DNA of 64,000 bases from an uncultured Acidobacteriota bacterium. GTDB taxonomy: Bacteria; Acidobacteriota; Blastocatellia; Pyrinomonadales; Pyrinomonadaceae. Under the pieces are notes generated by a model. It worked only from the letters and a program-made list of their open reading frames with translations, made no database searches and was not told the DNA's origin. A program made the position numbers and the translations under genes. The DNA is taken from contig CALMYB010000005.1 in assembly GCA_937873515.1 (NCBI GenBank), positions 62,001 to 126,000 of the forward strand. Reading direction: 5' to 3'. Shown in pieces: positions 17,037 to 25,062 of the stretch. Numbering within the stretch: the first letter of the stretch is position 1; each line of letters starts with the position of its first letter.

Positions 17037-17861
17037 TTAAAATAAAACAGGAGCAGAGCTTTCCAAACCGGCCCGAACCATTTCCAAATACTCCGGGACG
17101 ACATCGATGCCAACGGCCTTTCGTCCCAGCCTATTGGCCACGCGAACCGTCGTGCCGGAACCCATAAAAGGATCAAGAACTGTGTCTCCTTCTGTGGTAA
17201 ATAACTTAATAAACCACTCAGGCAATTCTTCGGGAAAGGCGGCAGGATGATTCTTGTTATTGCACTCAGTAGCTAGATGAATCACATTGGTCGGATATGC
17301 CATCTCGCGATCGATCCAGTTGGAGATGTTCTTTCCAAACCCACTACCAACCTTTGAGGGGTCTCGGACCTTGTCGACCGCACTAAGGTTGCGAAGCCGT
17401 GCTTTCGCCCAATCGCCCATAGGCACCATAACCGCTTCTTGGTACATATTGAACCGCTTAGCCTTATTGAATTGAAGTAGGCGTTCCCAAGAATCGCGGA
17501 ATCGGTTCGGCCATTTGCCGGGATATGAGTTTTTCTTGTGCCAGATAAACTCTTCGGTCCACAACCAACCACGCTCGCGCATTTTGAGTATCAACTCAAG
17601 AACATAGGTACTTCGTTCACCGTTAAACGCACTCTCTTTAATGTTCAGGACAAATGTACCAGTCGGCTTCAGTACGTCAAACAACTTGTCAGCGATGGGC
17701 ATAAACCACTCGACATACCTATCTGCTGCAATACCTCCGTAAGTGGTTTTCCGACGCTCAGCATATGGAGGAGAAGTGAAGATTAGGTCTATCGAATTCA
17801 GATCAAGTTGCGAGAGAACTTCCCTGGAATCGCCAAGCAAAAGATTGATTGAATCGGTCAT
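17037..17861 (-). CDS. Site-specific DNA methyltransferase (beta class, probable N4-cytosine)
   Basis: 274 residues. The catalytic motif IV FTSPPYAERR comes near the N-terminus and the SAM-binding motif I DPFMGSGTT near the C-terminus, the order of beta-class amino methyltransferases. TSPPY rather than DPPY favours N4-cytosine over N6-adenine. It protects host DNA from the endonuclease encoded 10 bases downstream, so the pair is a type II restriction-modification system. No controller protein gene is present. A promoter lies 15 bases upstream. AT-rich codon use compared with neighbouring genes suggests transfer. Confidence 0.9.
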   Translation of the reverse strand: MTDSINLLLGDSREVLSQLDLNSIDLIFTSPPYAERRKTTYGGIAADRYVEWFMPIADKLFDVLKPTGTFVLNIKESAFNGERSTYVLELILKMRERGWLWTEEFIWHKKNSYPGKWPNRFRDSWERLLQFNKAKRFNMYQEAVMVPMGDWAKARLRNLSAVDKVRDPSKVGSGFGKNISNWIDREMAYPTNVIHLATECNNKNHPAAFPEELPEWFIKLFTTEGDTVLDPFMGSGTTVRVANRLGRKAVGIDVVPEYLEMVRAGLESSAPVLF

Positions 17862-17875
17862 AGGTCTTTGTGGGC

Positions 17876-17903
17876 AGTATATTAAATTTCATCTATGAAA
17901 CAA
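17876..17903 (-). promoter_or_regulatory. Probable promoter of the restriction-modification operon
   Basis: On the minus strand, -35 TTGTTT (17898-17903) and -10 TATACT (17876-17881) are 16 bases apart, giving a leader of under 10 bases before ATG 17861. Confidence 0.55.
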
Positions 17904-17924
17904 ATTGGTTAAGAGAAATGTGCG

Positions 17925-18803
17925 TCACTGGCTGGGAATTTGGAGTCCCCGGTACACGAAAACGGTCTCGCGAAACTCATCCGGTTTAACGGCATCGAGC
18001 AGCGCGGGGCCGTTCGGGCGAAGAGCCTTTAGGATCGGCTCGAAGCCCTTCTCGGACGCGTCAAATTGCTCCTTTCCGCGATAACGGGTTATCAGCATCA
18101 GGTCGAAGGCGCCTGCCGCTTCCGCATCCGCGGGCAGCATTTCGAACGAGGCGATCACGTTCCGCTTCTTCGCCTCTTCACGATAAAGCTTCCAATTATT
18201 CTCGTAAAAATACTCTGCCTGCTTAGAGTTCCCGTTCTTGAATTTTACGAACTCGATGATCGTGTAGATCGGCGCTTCGGCCGTCGAGATGACCTTCTGG
18301 ATCTCGGCTTCGAGCGTCTCGGTGCGGAACCGGCCGTTCCGTTCATAGACCGTGTAGCCGCGTTCATCCTTGATGACCGTCATGGGCAGATTCCCCGCCC
18401 ACTTTTCACTAACGGTGCGATAGGCCTGATTGTCCTCGTCCTCGTCGCGCGTCTTCAGCAGATACGCGGGCATCTCGGAGTGCATTTCCGCAAGGAATTT
18501 CGGTACGTCGCGGCCGATCTCTGCAAGATCGTCGAGCGAGACGGTAATAAAATCGACCTTTGCACGGTATTTTTGATGAAGCTTTACGAGCTCCGGAAAC
18601 TCGTCGCGGCAAGGGTCGCACCACGTCGCCCAAAAGTTTATTACCATCGGGCGATTCGTCGGACGCATGATCTTTTTCAATCCTGCGGCATCGACCTTCA
18701 GGACTGTCGGGCCGATGCGTTTTGCGGGAACATTGCCCTGAGCGAAAGCGCCAGCAGAAAAAACTAGAACGGCCAATACCGACAAAATACGAGTGAAATT
18801 CAT
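17925..18803 (-). CDS. Secreted TlpA-like thioredoxin-fold protein
   Basis: 292 residues from ATG 18803 (MNFTRILSVLAVLVFSAGAFAQ, a signal peptide). A thioredoxin fold follows with INFWATWCDPCRDEFPEL, the WCxxC redox motif of TlpA/ResA proteins, and the cis-proline region GNLPMTVI near 140. The C-terminal 120 residues form an extra domain ending ETVFVYRGLQIPSQ. It should exchange thiols and disulfides outside the cytoplasm, for example in cytochrome maturation; the partner is unknown. Its last codons overlap the direct repeat at the edge of the restriction-modification island, and a second copy of this 3' end lies at 16207-16260. Confidence 0.88.
   Translation of the reverse strand: MNFTRILSVLAVLVFSAGAFAQGNVPAKRIGPTVLKVDAAGLKKIMRPTNRPMVINFWATWCDPCRDEFPELVKLHQKYRAKVDFITVSLDDLAEIGRDVPKFLAEMHSEMPAYLLKTRDEDEDNQAYRTVSEKWAGNLPMTVIKDERGYTVYERNGRFRTETLEAEIQKVISTAEAPIYTIIEFVKFKNGNSKQAEYFYENNWKLYREEAKKRNVIASFEMLPADAEAAGAFDLMLITRYRGKEQFDASEKGFEPILKALRPNGPALLDAVKPDEFRETVFVYRGLQIPSQ
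17945..17974. repeat. Direct repeat, right end of restriction-modification island
   Basis: Second copy of the 30-bp repeat at 16230-16259. It lies inside the last codons of the TlpA-like gene, as att-type sites often do. Confidence 0.7.
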
Positions 18804-18813
18804 TTTTCTAAAA

Positions 18814-20061
18814 CTAACCGAATAGACGCGGCAGACGGCTCTCAAGGTTCCGCGGCAAAAGTATCTCCATCGCGTCATCGACGGTTATAATGCCGGCGAT
18901 ATCGCCTTCATCATCGACGACAGGGAGAGCAAGAAGGTTGTATTCGGCGATCATCTGTGCCGCATCAAGTGCGGAATCCGACGGATGCGCGCTGCGGAAA
19001 TCCGTCCGCATCACCTCCGAAAGTTTCTTCGTCGGGTCGGCAAGTATCAGCGAACGCAAACTGATCAGGCCGCAGATCTTCCAACTGTCCGCCGATTCGA
19101 CGACGTAGAGGTAATAGATCATATTCGGCGTCTCGGCCATCCCGCGGAGCGAGACGATCGCCTCGGCGACCGTAAGATCCCGCGAAAGATGCACGAATTC
19201 CGTCGTCATCAATCCGCCGGCCGTATCGTGCTCGAACGCCATCAACTCGGCGACGTCGGCCTTTTCGTCCTCTTCCATCAGGGCGAAAAGCTGCTCGCTC
19301 TTTTCGTCGTCCATCTCGTCGAGAACGTCAACGGCATCGTCAGGCGACATCTCTTCGAGAATGTCCGCGGCCCGCTCTTCATCGAGATCTTCGAGAATGC
19401 GTGCCTGTGCCTCGGTGGACATTTCCTCGAGCGTGTCAGCGGCGACCTCGTCATCAAGGCTCTCTACGACCTCAGTTCGGTGGATCGGCGAAAGCGTCTC
19501 GGCAAGCTGTGCGATCTCGACCGGATGAAGCCGCGAAAGCTTGTCTTTCGATGACTTCAGCTGCACGGTGACAGTCGTCGTGTCGGTCGCAAGATACCCG
19601 ACGTCCGCCCAATCGATCACCTCGACCGGCCTGTCGCTGCCGAAGAATCCCTGAGGCATAAGCCGCCGCACGAATCCCTGCAGCGATACGTCCGCACCGG
19701 TAACCCGCCAAATGTGGCCCGTTTCGATCAGCTGAACATCGTTCACGCGAACGACACGCTTCCCGTCAACGTCGATCAGCTGATTATCAAGCACATCCTT
19801 TCGCAGCAGCACTTCGCCTTCGCGCCGAATGAACGGCGTAAGATCGAGCACCGCAAGCCGCATCTTCGCTCCATGCGAAGAGAGTTCGGCAACATTCTGC
19901 CGCGGCAGGAAAAAATTCCTGCGGCGATAGCGCGCCACCAGCCCGACAAGCGGCGGATAATCATCCCGGCCATAACGGACGATGATGTCGTGTATGACCG
20001 CGATCTTGTCGTTGCTCTTGTCAAAGACAGGACGCCCGACGAGCTGAGATACGTAAAGCAT
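18814..20061 (-). CDS. Soluble MgtE-N / CBS domain protein
   Basis: 415 residues with no membrane segment. Residues about 1-150 look like PRC-barrel-type repeats (MLYVSQLVGRPVFD, then RVVRVNDVQLIETG). Residues about 175-285 are the helical MgtE N-domain (LHPVEIAQLAETLSP through EKADVAELMAFEHDTAGGLMT). The rest is a CBS pair ending GIITVDDAMEILLPR. In MgtE Mg2+ channels these domains sense cytoplasmic Mg2+, but the transmembrane pore domain is absent here. It is probably a magnesium or nucleotide sensor; a partner is not evident. It ends 10 bases before the TlpA-like start. Confidence 0.82.
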   Translation of the reverse strand: MLYVSQLVGRPVFDKSNDKIAVIHDIIVRYGRDDYPPLVGLVARYRRRNFFLPRQNVAELSSHGAKMRLAVLDLTPFIRREGEVLLRKDVLDNQLIDVDGKRVVRVNDVQLIETGHIWRVTGADVSLQGFVRRLMPQGFFGSDRPVEVIDWADVGYLATDTTTVTVQLKSSKDKLSRLHPVEIAQLAETLSPIHRTEVVESLDDEVAADTLEEMSTEAQARILEDLDEERAADILEEMSPDDAVDVLDEMDDEKSEQLFALMEEDEKADVAELMAFEHDTAGGLMTTEFVHLSRDLTVAEAIVSLRGMAETPNMIYYLYVVESADSWKICGLISLRSLILADPTKKLSEVMRTDFRSAHPSDSALDAAQMIAEYNLLALPVVDDEGDIAGIITVDDAMEILLPRNLESRLPRLFG

Positions 20062-20152
20062 TTCTTTCCCTGATTAGTTTTACCACGCCCAATGGTGACC
20101 ACAGAACCCGGCGGTCACGATGTGTTCGCTGCCGCAAGCCCGCACTATCTAA

Positions 20153-20239
20153 AATCTCAGATCTGAAATTTGAAATTCGAGATAGGGATCCCAAACCTGA
20201 AGCCTGAGACCCGGCACTGCAAACTGAAATCTGAATTTA
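20153..20239. repeat. Degenerate 7-bp tandem array, about 12 units
   Basis: Steps of seven run through the whole stretch: aatctca, gatctga, aatttga, aattcga, later acctgaa, gcctgag, actgaaa and tctgaat. The core word is tctgaa or ttgaa. Unlike most arrays in this window it runs in one direction only. Confidence 0.7.
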
Positions 20240-20307
20240 GCTTGTCCATGAACGAACGGCCGTCTCGACCGTGTTGTCATCATAGCCAAACGGCGCGCGC
20301 ATTTGAA

Positions 20308-20377
20308 GCACAAACCGCACAGAATGTATCAAACCGCACAAAATGCACAAAATGCACGATTTGCACAAAATGCACGG
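20308..20377. repeat. Degenerate 9-bp tandem array
   Basis: Units gcacaaacc, gcacagaat, gcacaaaat (three copies) and gcacgattt, with one 10-base unit. A stray aatgcacga lies at about 20415. Confidence 0.7.
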
Positions 20378-20526
20378 TCTCAATCTTGCCGAGGCTAGCA
20401 GATGGAAGCCACGAAATGCACGATCTGTCGGAAGCGAGAGCGACAGCGGTCGGTTTTGGGGGGAAATGGACAACTGAGGGCGGAGAAAGGGGAGCTGAGT
20501 GTGCTCAAGCACACGCTGGATCGAGA

Positions 20527-20847
20527 TCAGACGAAGTCCTCGCCTTTTGCCTTCATTCCGCGACGCCATAGTTCGCGATACGACGTGAACCGGGCGACCA
20601 GCGTGTTGAATTGGTATCGCTGTGCGTAATTCAGGCTGCGGTTGTCCGAAATGCGGCGGATGACGGCGTCGAGACGCGCGCGCGTTTCGAGCGGCGGACG
20701 CTTTGTCGCGCCGTTGAAGTAGATGTCGAATTCGATCTTCAGGCGGCGAATGTCCTCCTCGAGCCGTGCAAGCTGCTGATCGATCTCAAGAGCCTCTTCG
20801 TTCTTTGCCTGCGTACCGCGATAGAGCCTGTTTCCGATCATTGCCAT
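20527..20847 (-). CDS. Small conserved-looking coiled-coil protein
   Basis: 106 residues, not recognised. Residues about 15-45 (NEEALEIDQQLARLEEDIRR) form a likely coiled coil, and the rest is helical and Arg-rich, with NYAQRYQFNTLVARF. There is no signal peptide or membrane segment. It is alone on its strand, divergent from selA and downstream of a repeat-rich gap. Codon use matches its neighbours, so it is probably a real gene. Confidence 0.65.
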   Translation of the reverse strand: MAMIGNRLYRGTQAKNEEALEIDQQLARLEEDIRRLKIEFDIYFNGATKRPPLETRARLDAVIRRISDNRSLNYAQRYQFNTLVARFTSYRELWRRGMKAKGEDFV

Positions 20848-20967
20848 ATTTTTTCCTGCCGAGCTGCAAAAGGGATTGCGGGGTGAGTGAAGGTGCCGCG
20901 AATCGGGCGCCTATATTTAAAGAAATTACGATACGGGCCAAGTTTCCTTAAATCGTCTTGGGTTAGA

Positions 20968-22413
20968 ATGATTTCAATGAAAAAGAACTCGCCTTCGGAA
21001 AATGGATCGACCCTGCGCTCTCTGCCATCAGTTGACGAGTGCCTGTTGAGGCTTGTCCGCAGCGATGTTTTGGCGAGGCTCGGCAAACGCCGTTTGACCG
21101 ACATCGTTCGTCAGGCGATCGCTGATACGCGCCGCAGCCTCCTCGCCGGCAAAGAGTTCGCAGATATCAACCAAACAATTGACGCACTGGTTTCCGAGTT
21201 CGCCTCCAAGAGCCTCAACCGCCGCCTGCAGAAGGTGGTCAACGCGACGGGCGTCATTCTCCATACGAATCTCGGGCGCGCGCCGCTTTCGACTGAGGCG
21301 AGAGCGGCGGTCATCGCTGCTTCCGGTTACTGCACGCTCGAATACGACGTGAACACGGGCGGGCGTGGCGTGCGTGCGCCGCTTGCCGAACGACTGCTTG
21401 CCGAGCTTACCGGTGCCGAAGATGCCGTCGTCGTAAATAATTGTGCCGCAGCGGCTTACCTTGTCCTGAAGGCATTTGCCGCGGGCAAGGAAGTGATAGT
21501 GTCACGCGGCGAACTTGTCGAGATCGGCGGCGATTTTCGCGTACCGGAGATTCTTGCGGAATCCGGCGCAGCGATGCGTGAGGTCGGAACGACCAACCGC
21601 ACAAGCCTTGAAGACTACAATGCGGCGGTCGGCCCGACGACAGGTATGATCCTGCGCGTTCATCCGTCGAACTATCGTGTTGTCGGCTTTACCGAACAGG
21701 CGTCGCTTGCCGACCTCGCTTCGCTCGCGGAAAAGCACGGCATCATCCTTTTCGAGGATCTTGGCTCCGGGGCCTTGCTCGATGTCTCGCGGCTTGGAGT
21801 AAGCGACGAGCCGACCGTTCGCGATTCGGTCAATGCGGGAGCACATCTGGTCGCCTTCAGCGGCGACAAATTGCTTGGCGGGCCGCAGGCCGGGATCGTC
21901 GTCGGCAAACGCGAATTGGTCGAAAGCCTCCGCAAACGTCCGCTTTATCGGGCATTGCGTCCCGACAAACTCATTTCCGCTGCGCTCGAAGCAACGCTGC
22001 TCGCCTATTCGCGCGATACGGCTGTCGATGAGATTCCTGTCCTCAGAATGATCGCTGAGCCCGTCGATTCGATCCGAGATCGAGCGGCGGCGGTTGCGGA
22101 GAAGATCCGTCAGGCCTTCGAGCAGGCGGGTTTCAAGATCAGATTGAGGGAAGGTTTTTCTACCACAGGCGGCGGCACCGCACCGCTTGCAAAGCTCGAA
22201 ACTTGTTTGATCGAGATCACTCATCCGGAGAATTCGCCGGATTCGATAGCGGCAAAGCTCCGATCGGGTGAAATCCCCGTGATCTCTCGGATCGAGAACG
22301 ACGCGATCTGCCTCGATCTTCGCACCGTCGAGGATGCCGAACGCCTCATTTCCGGCCTTCTTGAAACGATCTCAGGCAACGCTAGCCGTTCCGACGAGCA
22401 AATTCCGACATAA
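20968..22413 (+). CDS. selA: L-seryl-tRNA(Sec) selenium transferase
   Basis: 481 residues from ATG 20968; ATG 20977 is equally possible. A PLP enzyme of the SelA fold: an N-terminal helical domain (SVDECLLRLVRSD), VVNATGVILHTNLGRAPLS, EYDVNTGGRG, FEDLGSGALLD and the PLP lysine in FSGDKLLGGPQAG. It converts seryl-tRNA(Sec) to selenocysteinyl-tRNA with selenophosphate. No selB, selC or selD is in the window, so use of selenocysteine is implied but not shown. It converges with serC, overlapping by 32 bases. Confidence 0.94.
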   Translation: MISMKKNSPSENGSTLRSLPSVDECLLRLVRSDVLARLGKRRLTDIVRQAIADTRRSLLAGKEFADINQTIDALVSEFASKSLNRRLQKVVNATGVILHTNLGRAPLSTEARAAVIAASGYCTLEYDVNTGGRGVRAPLAERLLAELTGAEDAVVVNNCAAAAYLVLKAFAAGKEVIVSRGELVEIGGDFRVPEILAESGAAMREVGTTNRTSLEDYNAAVGPTTGMILRVHPSNYRVVGFTEQASLADLASLAEKHGIILFEDLGSGALLDVSRLGVSDEPTVRDSVNAGAHLVAFSGDKLLGGPQAGIVVGKRELVESLRKRPLYRALRPDKLISAALEATLLAYSRDTAVDEIPVLRMIAEPVDSIRDRAAAVAEKIRQAFEQAGFKIRLREGFSTTGGGTAPLAKLETCLIEITHPENSPDSIAAKLRSGEIPVISRIENDAICLDLRTVEDAERLISGLLETISGNASRSDEQIPT

Positions 22414-23470
22414 ACTCGACCAGATGTTCGACACCGGCAAGCGGAAATGCATTGTAGATCGACGCGCGAATCCCGCCGACAGCTCGATGGCCCTTTAGCC
22501 CGCTCATCCGGTTGGCTTCGGCCTCCCTAACGAAATTCGCGTCGAGTTCTGCGTTAGGAAGGGAGAAGGTCACATTCATCCGCGAACGAGCATCTGCCGC
22601 GGCACGCCCGGAATAAAAGCCGTCGCTCTTGTCGATCGCCTCGTAAAGAAGGCGGGCCTTTTCTCGGTTAACCTTCTCGATCGCGGCCGCGCCGCCTTGT
22701 TTCTCAAGCCAGCCGCACACCAGCCCAAGCAGGTAAATTGCCCACGTATTCGGCGTATTCGCCATCGAATCGTTGTCGGCCAGCACTTTGTAAGTGAGCA
22801 GATCGGGCAGTTCGTGCGGACTTCGGTCAAGCAGATCTTCGCGGATCACGACAAGCACGAGGCCGCTCGGACCAAGGTTCTTTTGGGCGCCGGCATAGAT
22901 CAGGCCGTATTTTTCGATATCGATCGGGCGTGAAAGAATATCGGACGACATATCACAAACCACCGGCACCGAGCCGGCATCAAGATCATACCCGAATTCG
23001 ACACCGTCGATCGTCTCGTTAGATGTGTAGTGCAGATACGCGGCGTTCGGCGACACACGAACTTCGCCTTGCTGCGGCACGGTCGTAAAACCGGTGTTCT
23101 CGCCCGAATAGACGGTCCGCACATCACCGTACTGAACCGCGCATTTCGTGGCCTTCTTGCCCCAATAGCCAGTAACGATGTACTCGGCCGTATCGACCGG
23201 AGCGAGCAGATTCATCGGAACCATCGAGAATTGCAGGGTCGCACCGCCTTGCAGAAAAAGTACGCGATAGTTCTTCGGAAGGCCCAAGAGGCGGCGGATA
23301 CCGCTTTCAGCGTCAGCAAGGATCTCGCCAAAAAGGGACGAACGGTGGCTGATCTCCATCACGCTCATGCCCGAACCGCGGACATCTCTAAGCTCGGCGG
23401 CGGCCTGCTCCAGCACTTCGGGCGGCATCATCGCCGGCCCGGCCGAGAAATTGTAAATATGCTCGCTCAT
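22382..23470 (-). CDS. serC: Phosphoserine aminotransferase
   Basis: 362 residues from ATG 23470 (MSEHIYNFSAGPAMMPPEV). It transaminates 3-phosphohydroxypyruvate with glutamate to make phosphoserine, and also acts in pyridoxal phosphate synthesis. Family motifs are FSAGPAMMP, MSVMEISHRS, LFLQGGATLQFSMVPMN, YTSNETIDGVEF and AGAQKNLGPSGLV with the PLP lysine. Length is normal. Its 3' end overlaps that of selA; SerC and SelA both touch serine use, though convergent layout argues against co-regulation. An extended start is rejected as it reads Arg-rich non-family sequence. Confidence 0.96.
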   Translation of the reverse strand: MSEHIYNFSAGPAMMPPEVLEQAAAELRDVRGSGMSVMEISHRSSLFGEILADAESGIRRLLGLPKNYRVLFLQGGATLQFSMVPMNLLAPVDTAEYIVTGYWGKKATKCAVQYGDVRTVYSGENTGFTTVPQQGEVRVSPNAAYLHYTSNETIDGVEFGYDLDAGSVPVVCDMSSDILSRPIDIEKYGLIYAGAQKNLGPSGLVLVVIREDLLDRSPHELPDLLTYKVLADNDSMANTPNTWAIYLLGLVCGWLEKQGGAAAIEKVNREKARLLYEAIDKSDGFYSGRAAADARSRMNVTFSLPNAELDANFVREAEANRMSGLKGHRAVGGIRASIYNAFPLAGVEHLVEFMSEFARRNG

Positions 23471-23635
23471 CGCTATTTCTGACGATACCACAGCGAGCCC
23501 TCGTTTTAGGTCCCGGAGGGTTCGCCTTTCCACCGCTGTTGAGATAGAATTTTCTGTTCATATCAAACTCGGTAAGGAGCCTTAGCATCAAACCGCTGGT
23601 AGTTTCTATCGAATTTCGGAGGATTGAAAAAAGTA

Positions 23636-24919
23636 ATGTTTCGTAAAAGATTATTTTCCGTTGCCGCACTGTTCGCTCTCGCGACAGGGATCGCAGTTTC
23701 GGTATCGGCACAGACCGCCCCTACGAGCGGAACCGTCTATATGATGAAGGACGGCAAAAAGGTGCCCGTCGAAGGCGCTCTTATTGAGGCCTATGGCCAG
23801 AGCAATGCGATGACTCCCACAAAGACCGACAAGAAGGGCTATTTTAGCTTTGCCGGCCTGATGTGGGGATACAAATATACGCTCGTCGTCAGCGGCACAG
23901 GTATCGGACCGGAGATCCAGCCGGGCGTTTCCGGCGGCACGACCCGCATGGAGATCGAGGTTAAGGCGGGTGACGGCAGGCATTATACCGAGGCCGAGGT
24001 GCGTGACGCTCTGGAAAAGGCAAAGTCCGGTGGAAATACCGTCGATCCCAAGACAGAGGAAGAAGCCAAGAAGGCACAAGCCGAATACGAAGCGAAGAAG
24101 AAAGCTTACGACGAGGCGAAGGCCAAGAGTGAAGCCAATTTCGCGAACGCTCAAAAGCTTGTAAAGGAAGGTGACGCCGCTCTTGATGCAAATAATTACG
24201 ATCTCGCGATCGCGAAATACGATGAAGGCTTCAACAGCGACCCGGAATTTGCCGGAACTGCACCAACTTTCTTAGCCAAGAAGGCCGATGTTCAGCGCCG
24301 ACGCGGTATCGACACTTACAACAAAGGCACCAAGGCTGAGCGCAGTGTAAAACTCGAGATGTTCGCCGCCGCTCGCAAAGATATGGGCGACGCCGCAGAG
24401 AATTACAAGAAGGCCCTGGACATGGTCGCGGCCGCACCTGCAAAGGACATCACTCCGGAGAATGCAAAGGCCCTCACGACCTTTTCACTCTTCCAGATCA
24501 AGGAGTTGGTCCGCATCGGAGGAATGACAGGCCAGATCGATCCGCGGCTTCCGGTCATCGCCGAGGAGTTCGTTCCAAAATATATAGCCTCGGAAACTGA
24601 CGTCGCGAAGAAGAATGCCGCCCTCGTCAACCTTGGCGATATGTTTCTCGCCTCCGGTGATGTTGAGAAAGCTGTCAAGACCTACCGCGAAGCCCTTGCC
24701 GCAGACGCTAATAACGTCGATGCTCTAGCGGGCGTGGGCCTCAGCCTTGTAAATTCAGGCTATGCGACCGGAGATAAAGCCCAACTCCAGGAGGCTGCGA
24801 ACTATCTTGGCCGCTTCGTCTCGGTCGCGCCGGATTCGCATCGGCTGAAAAAGGACGCCGAAGGCATCCTTACGACCTTGAAAGGCGAGAAGATCACACC
24901 GCAAAAGATCAAGAACTAA
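23636..24919 (+). CDS. Secreted TPR protein with N-terminal carboxypeptidase-regulatory-like domain
   Basis: 427 residues from ATG 23636 with GGAGG upstream. A signal peptide (ending VSVSAQ) is followed by a beta-sandwich of the carboxypeptidase-regulatory type at about 30-105 (PVEGALIEAYG, TKTDKKGYFSF), a Lys/Glu/Ala-rich coiled coil at about 125-170, and TPR-like helices: NYDLAIAKYDEGFNSDPEF and DVEKAVKTYREALAADANNVDAL. It probably mediates protein contacts at the cell envelope. It stands alone and has its own terminator at 24947. Confidence 0.85.
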   Translation: MFRKRLFSVAALFALATGIAVSVSAQTAPTSGTVYMMKDGKKVPVEGALIEAYGQSNAMTPTKTDKKGYFSFAGLMWGYKYTLVVSGTGIGPEIQPGVSGGTTRMEIEVKAGDGRHYTEAEVRDALEKAKSGGNTVDPKTEEEAKKAQAEYEAKKKAYDEAKAKSEANFANAQKLVKEGDAALDANNYDLAIAKYDEGFNSDPEFAGTAPTFLAKKADVQRRRGIDTYNKGTKAERSVKLEMFAAARKDMGDAAENYKKALDMVAAAPAKDITPENAKALTTFSLFQIKELVRIGGMTGQIDPRLPVIAEEFVPKYIASETDVAKKNAALVNLGDMFLASGDVEKAVKTYREALAADANNVDALAGVGLSLVNSGYATGDKAQLQEAANYLGRFVSVAPDSHRLKKDAEGILTTLKGEKITPQKIKN

Positions 24920-24946
24920 CGGTTGGTCGCCCGACCAACAAGACCT

Positions 24947-24982
24947 AAGGCTGTCCGACCCAATGCTCGGACAGCCTTTTTT
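24947..24982 (+). terminator. Rho-independent terminator after the TPR gene
   Basis: A 12-bp stem, AAGGCTGTCCGA (24947-24958) with TCGGACAGCCTT (24967-24978), loop of 8, followed by T residues. A second small palindrome, GTTGGTCG (24922-24929) with CGACCAAC (24932-24939), lies just before it. Confidence 0.9.
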
Positions 24983-25062
24983 GCGCCTGAATGTCACAAA
25001 TTCGCCCGCACCGGTGTTCTTTAGTTACTAACACAAAGGAGAACAAAAGCAGCCCCCAAAAT

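Larger units (their letters stand above)
20062..20526. other. Intergenic region with two tandem arrays
   Basis: This 465-base gap holds a 7-bp-period array (20153-20239), a 9-bp-period array (20308-20377) and a hairpin, GTGTGCT (20499-20505) with AGCACAC (20508-20514), downstream of the minus-strand gene at 20527 but without a T run. No gene is seen. Confidence 0.65.

Noticed and set aside
20308..20377. CRISPR-like array
   Set aside because: Units are 9 bases and contiguous, with no spacers.
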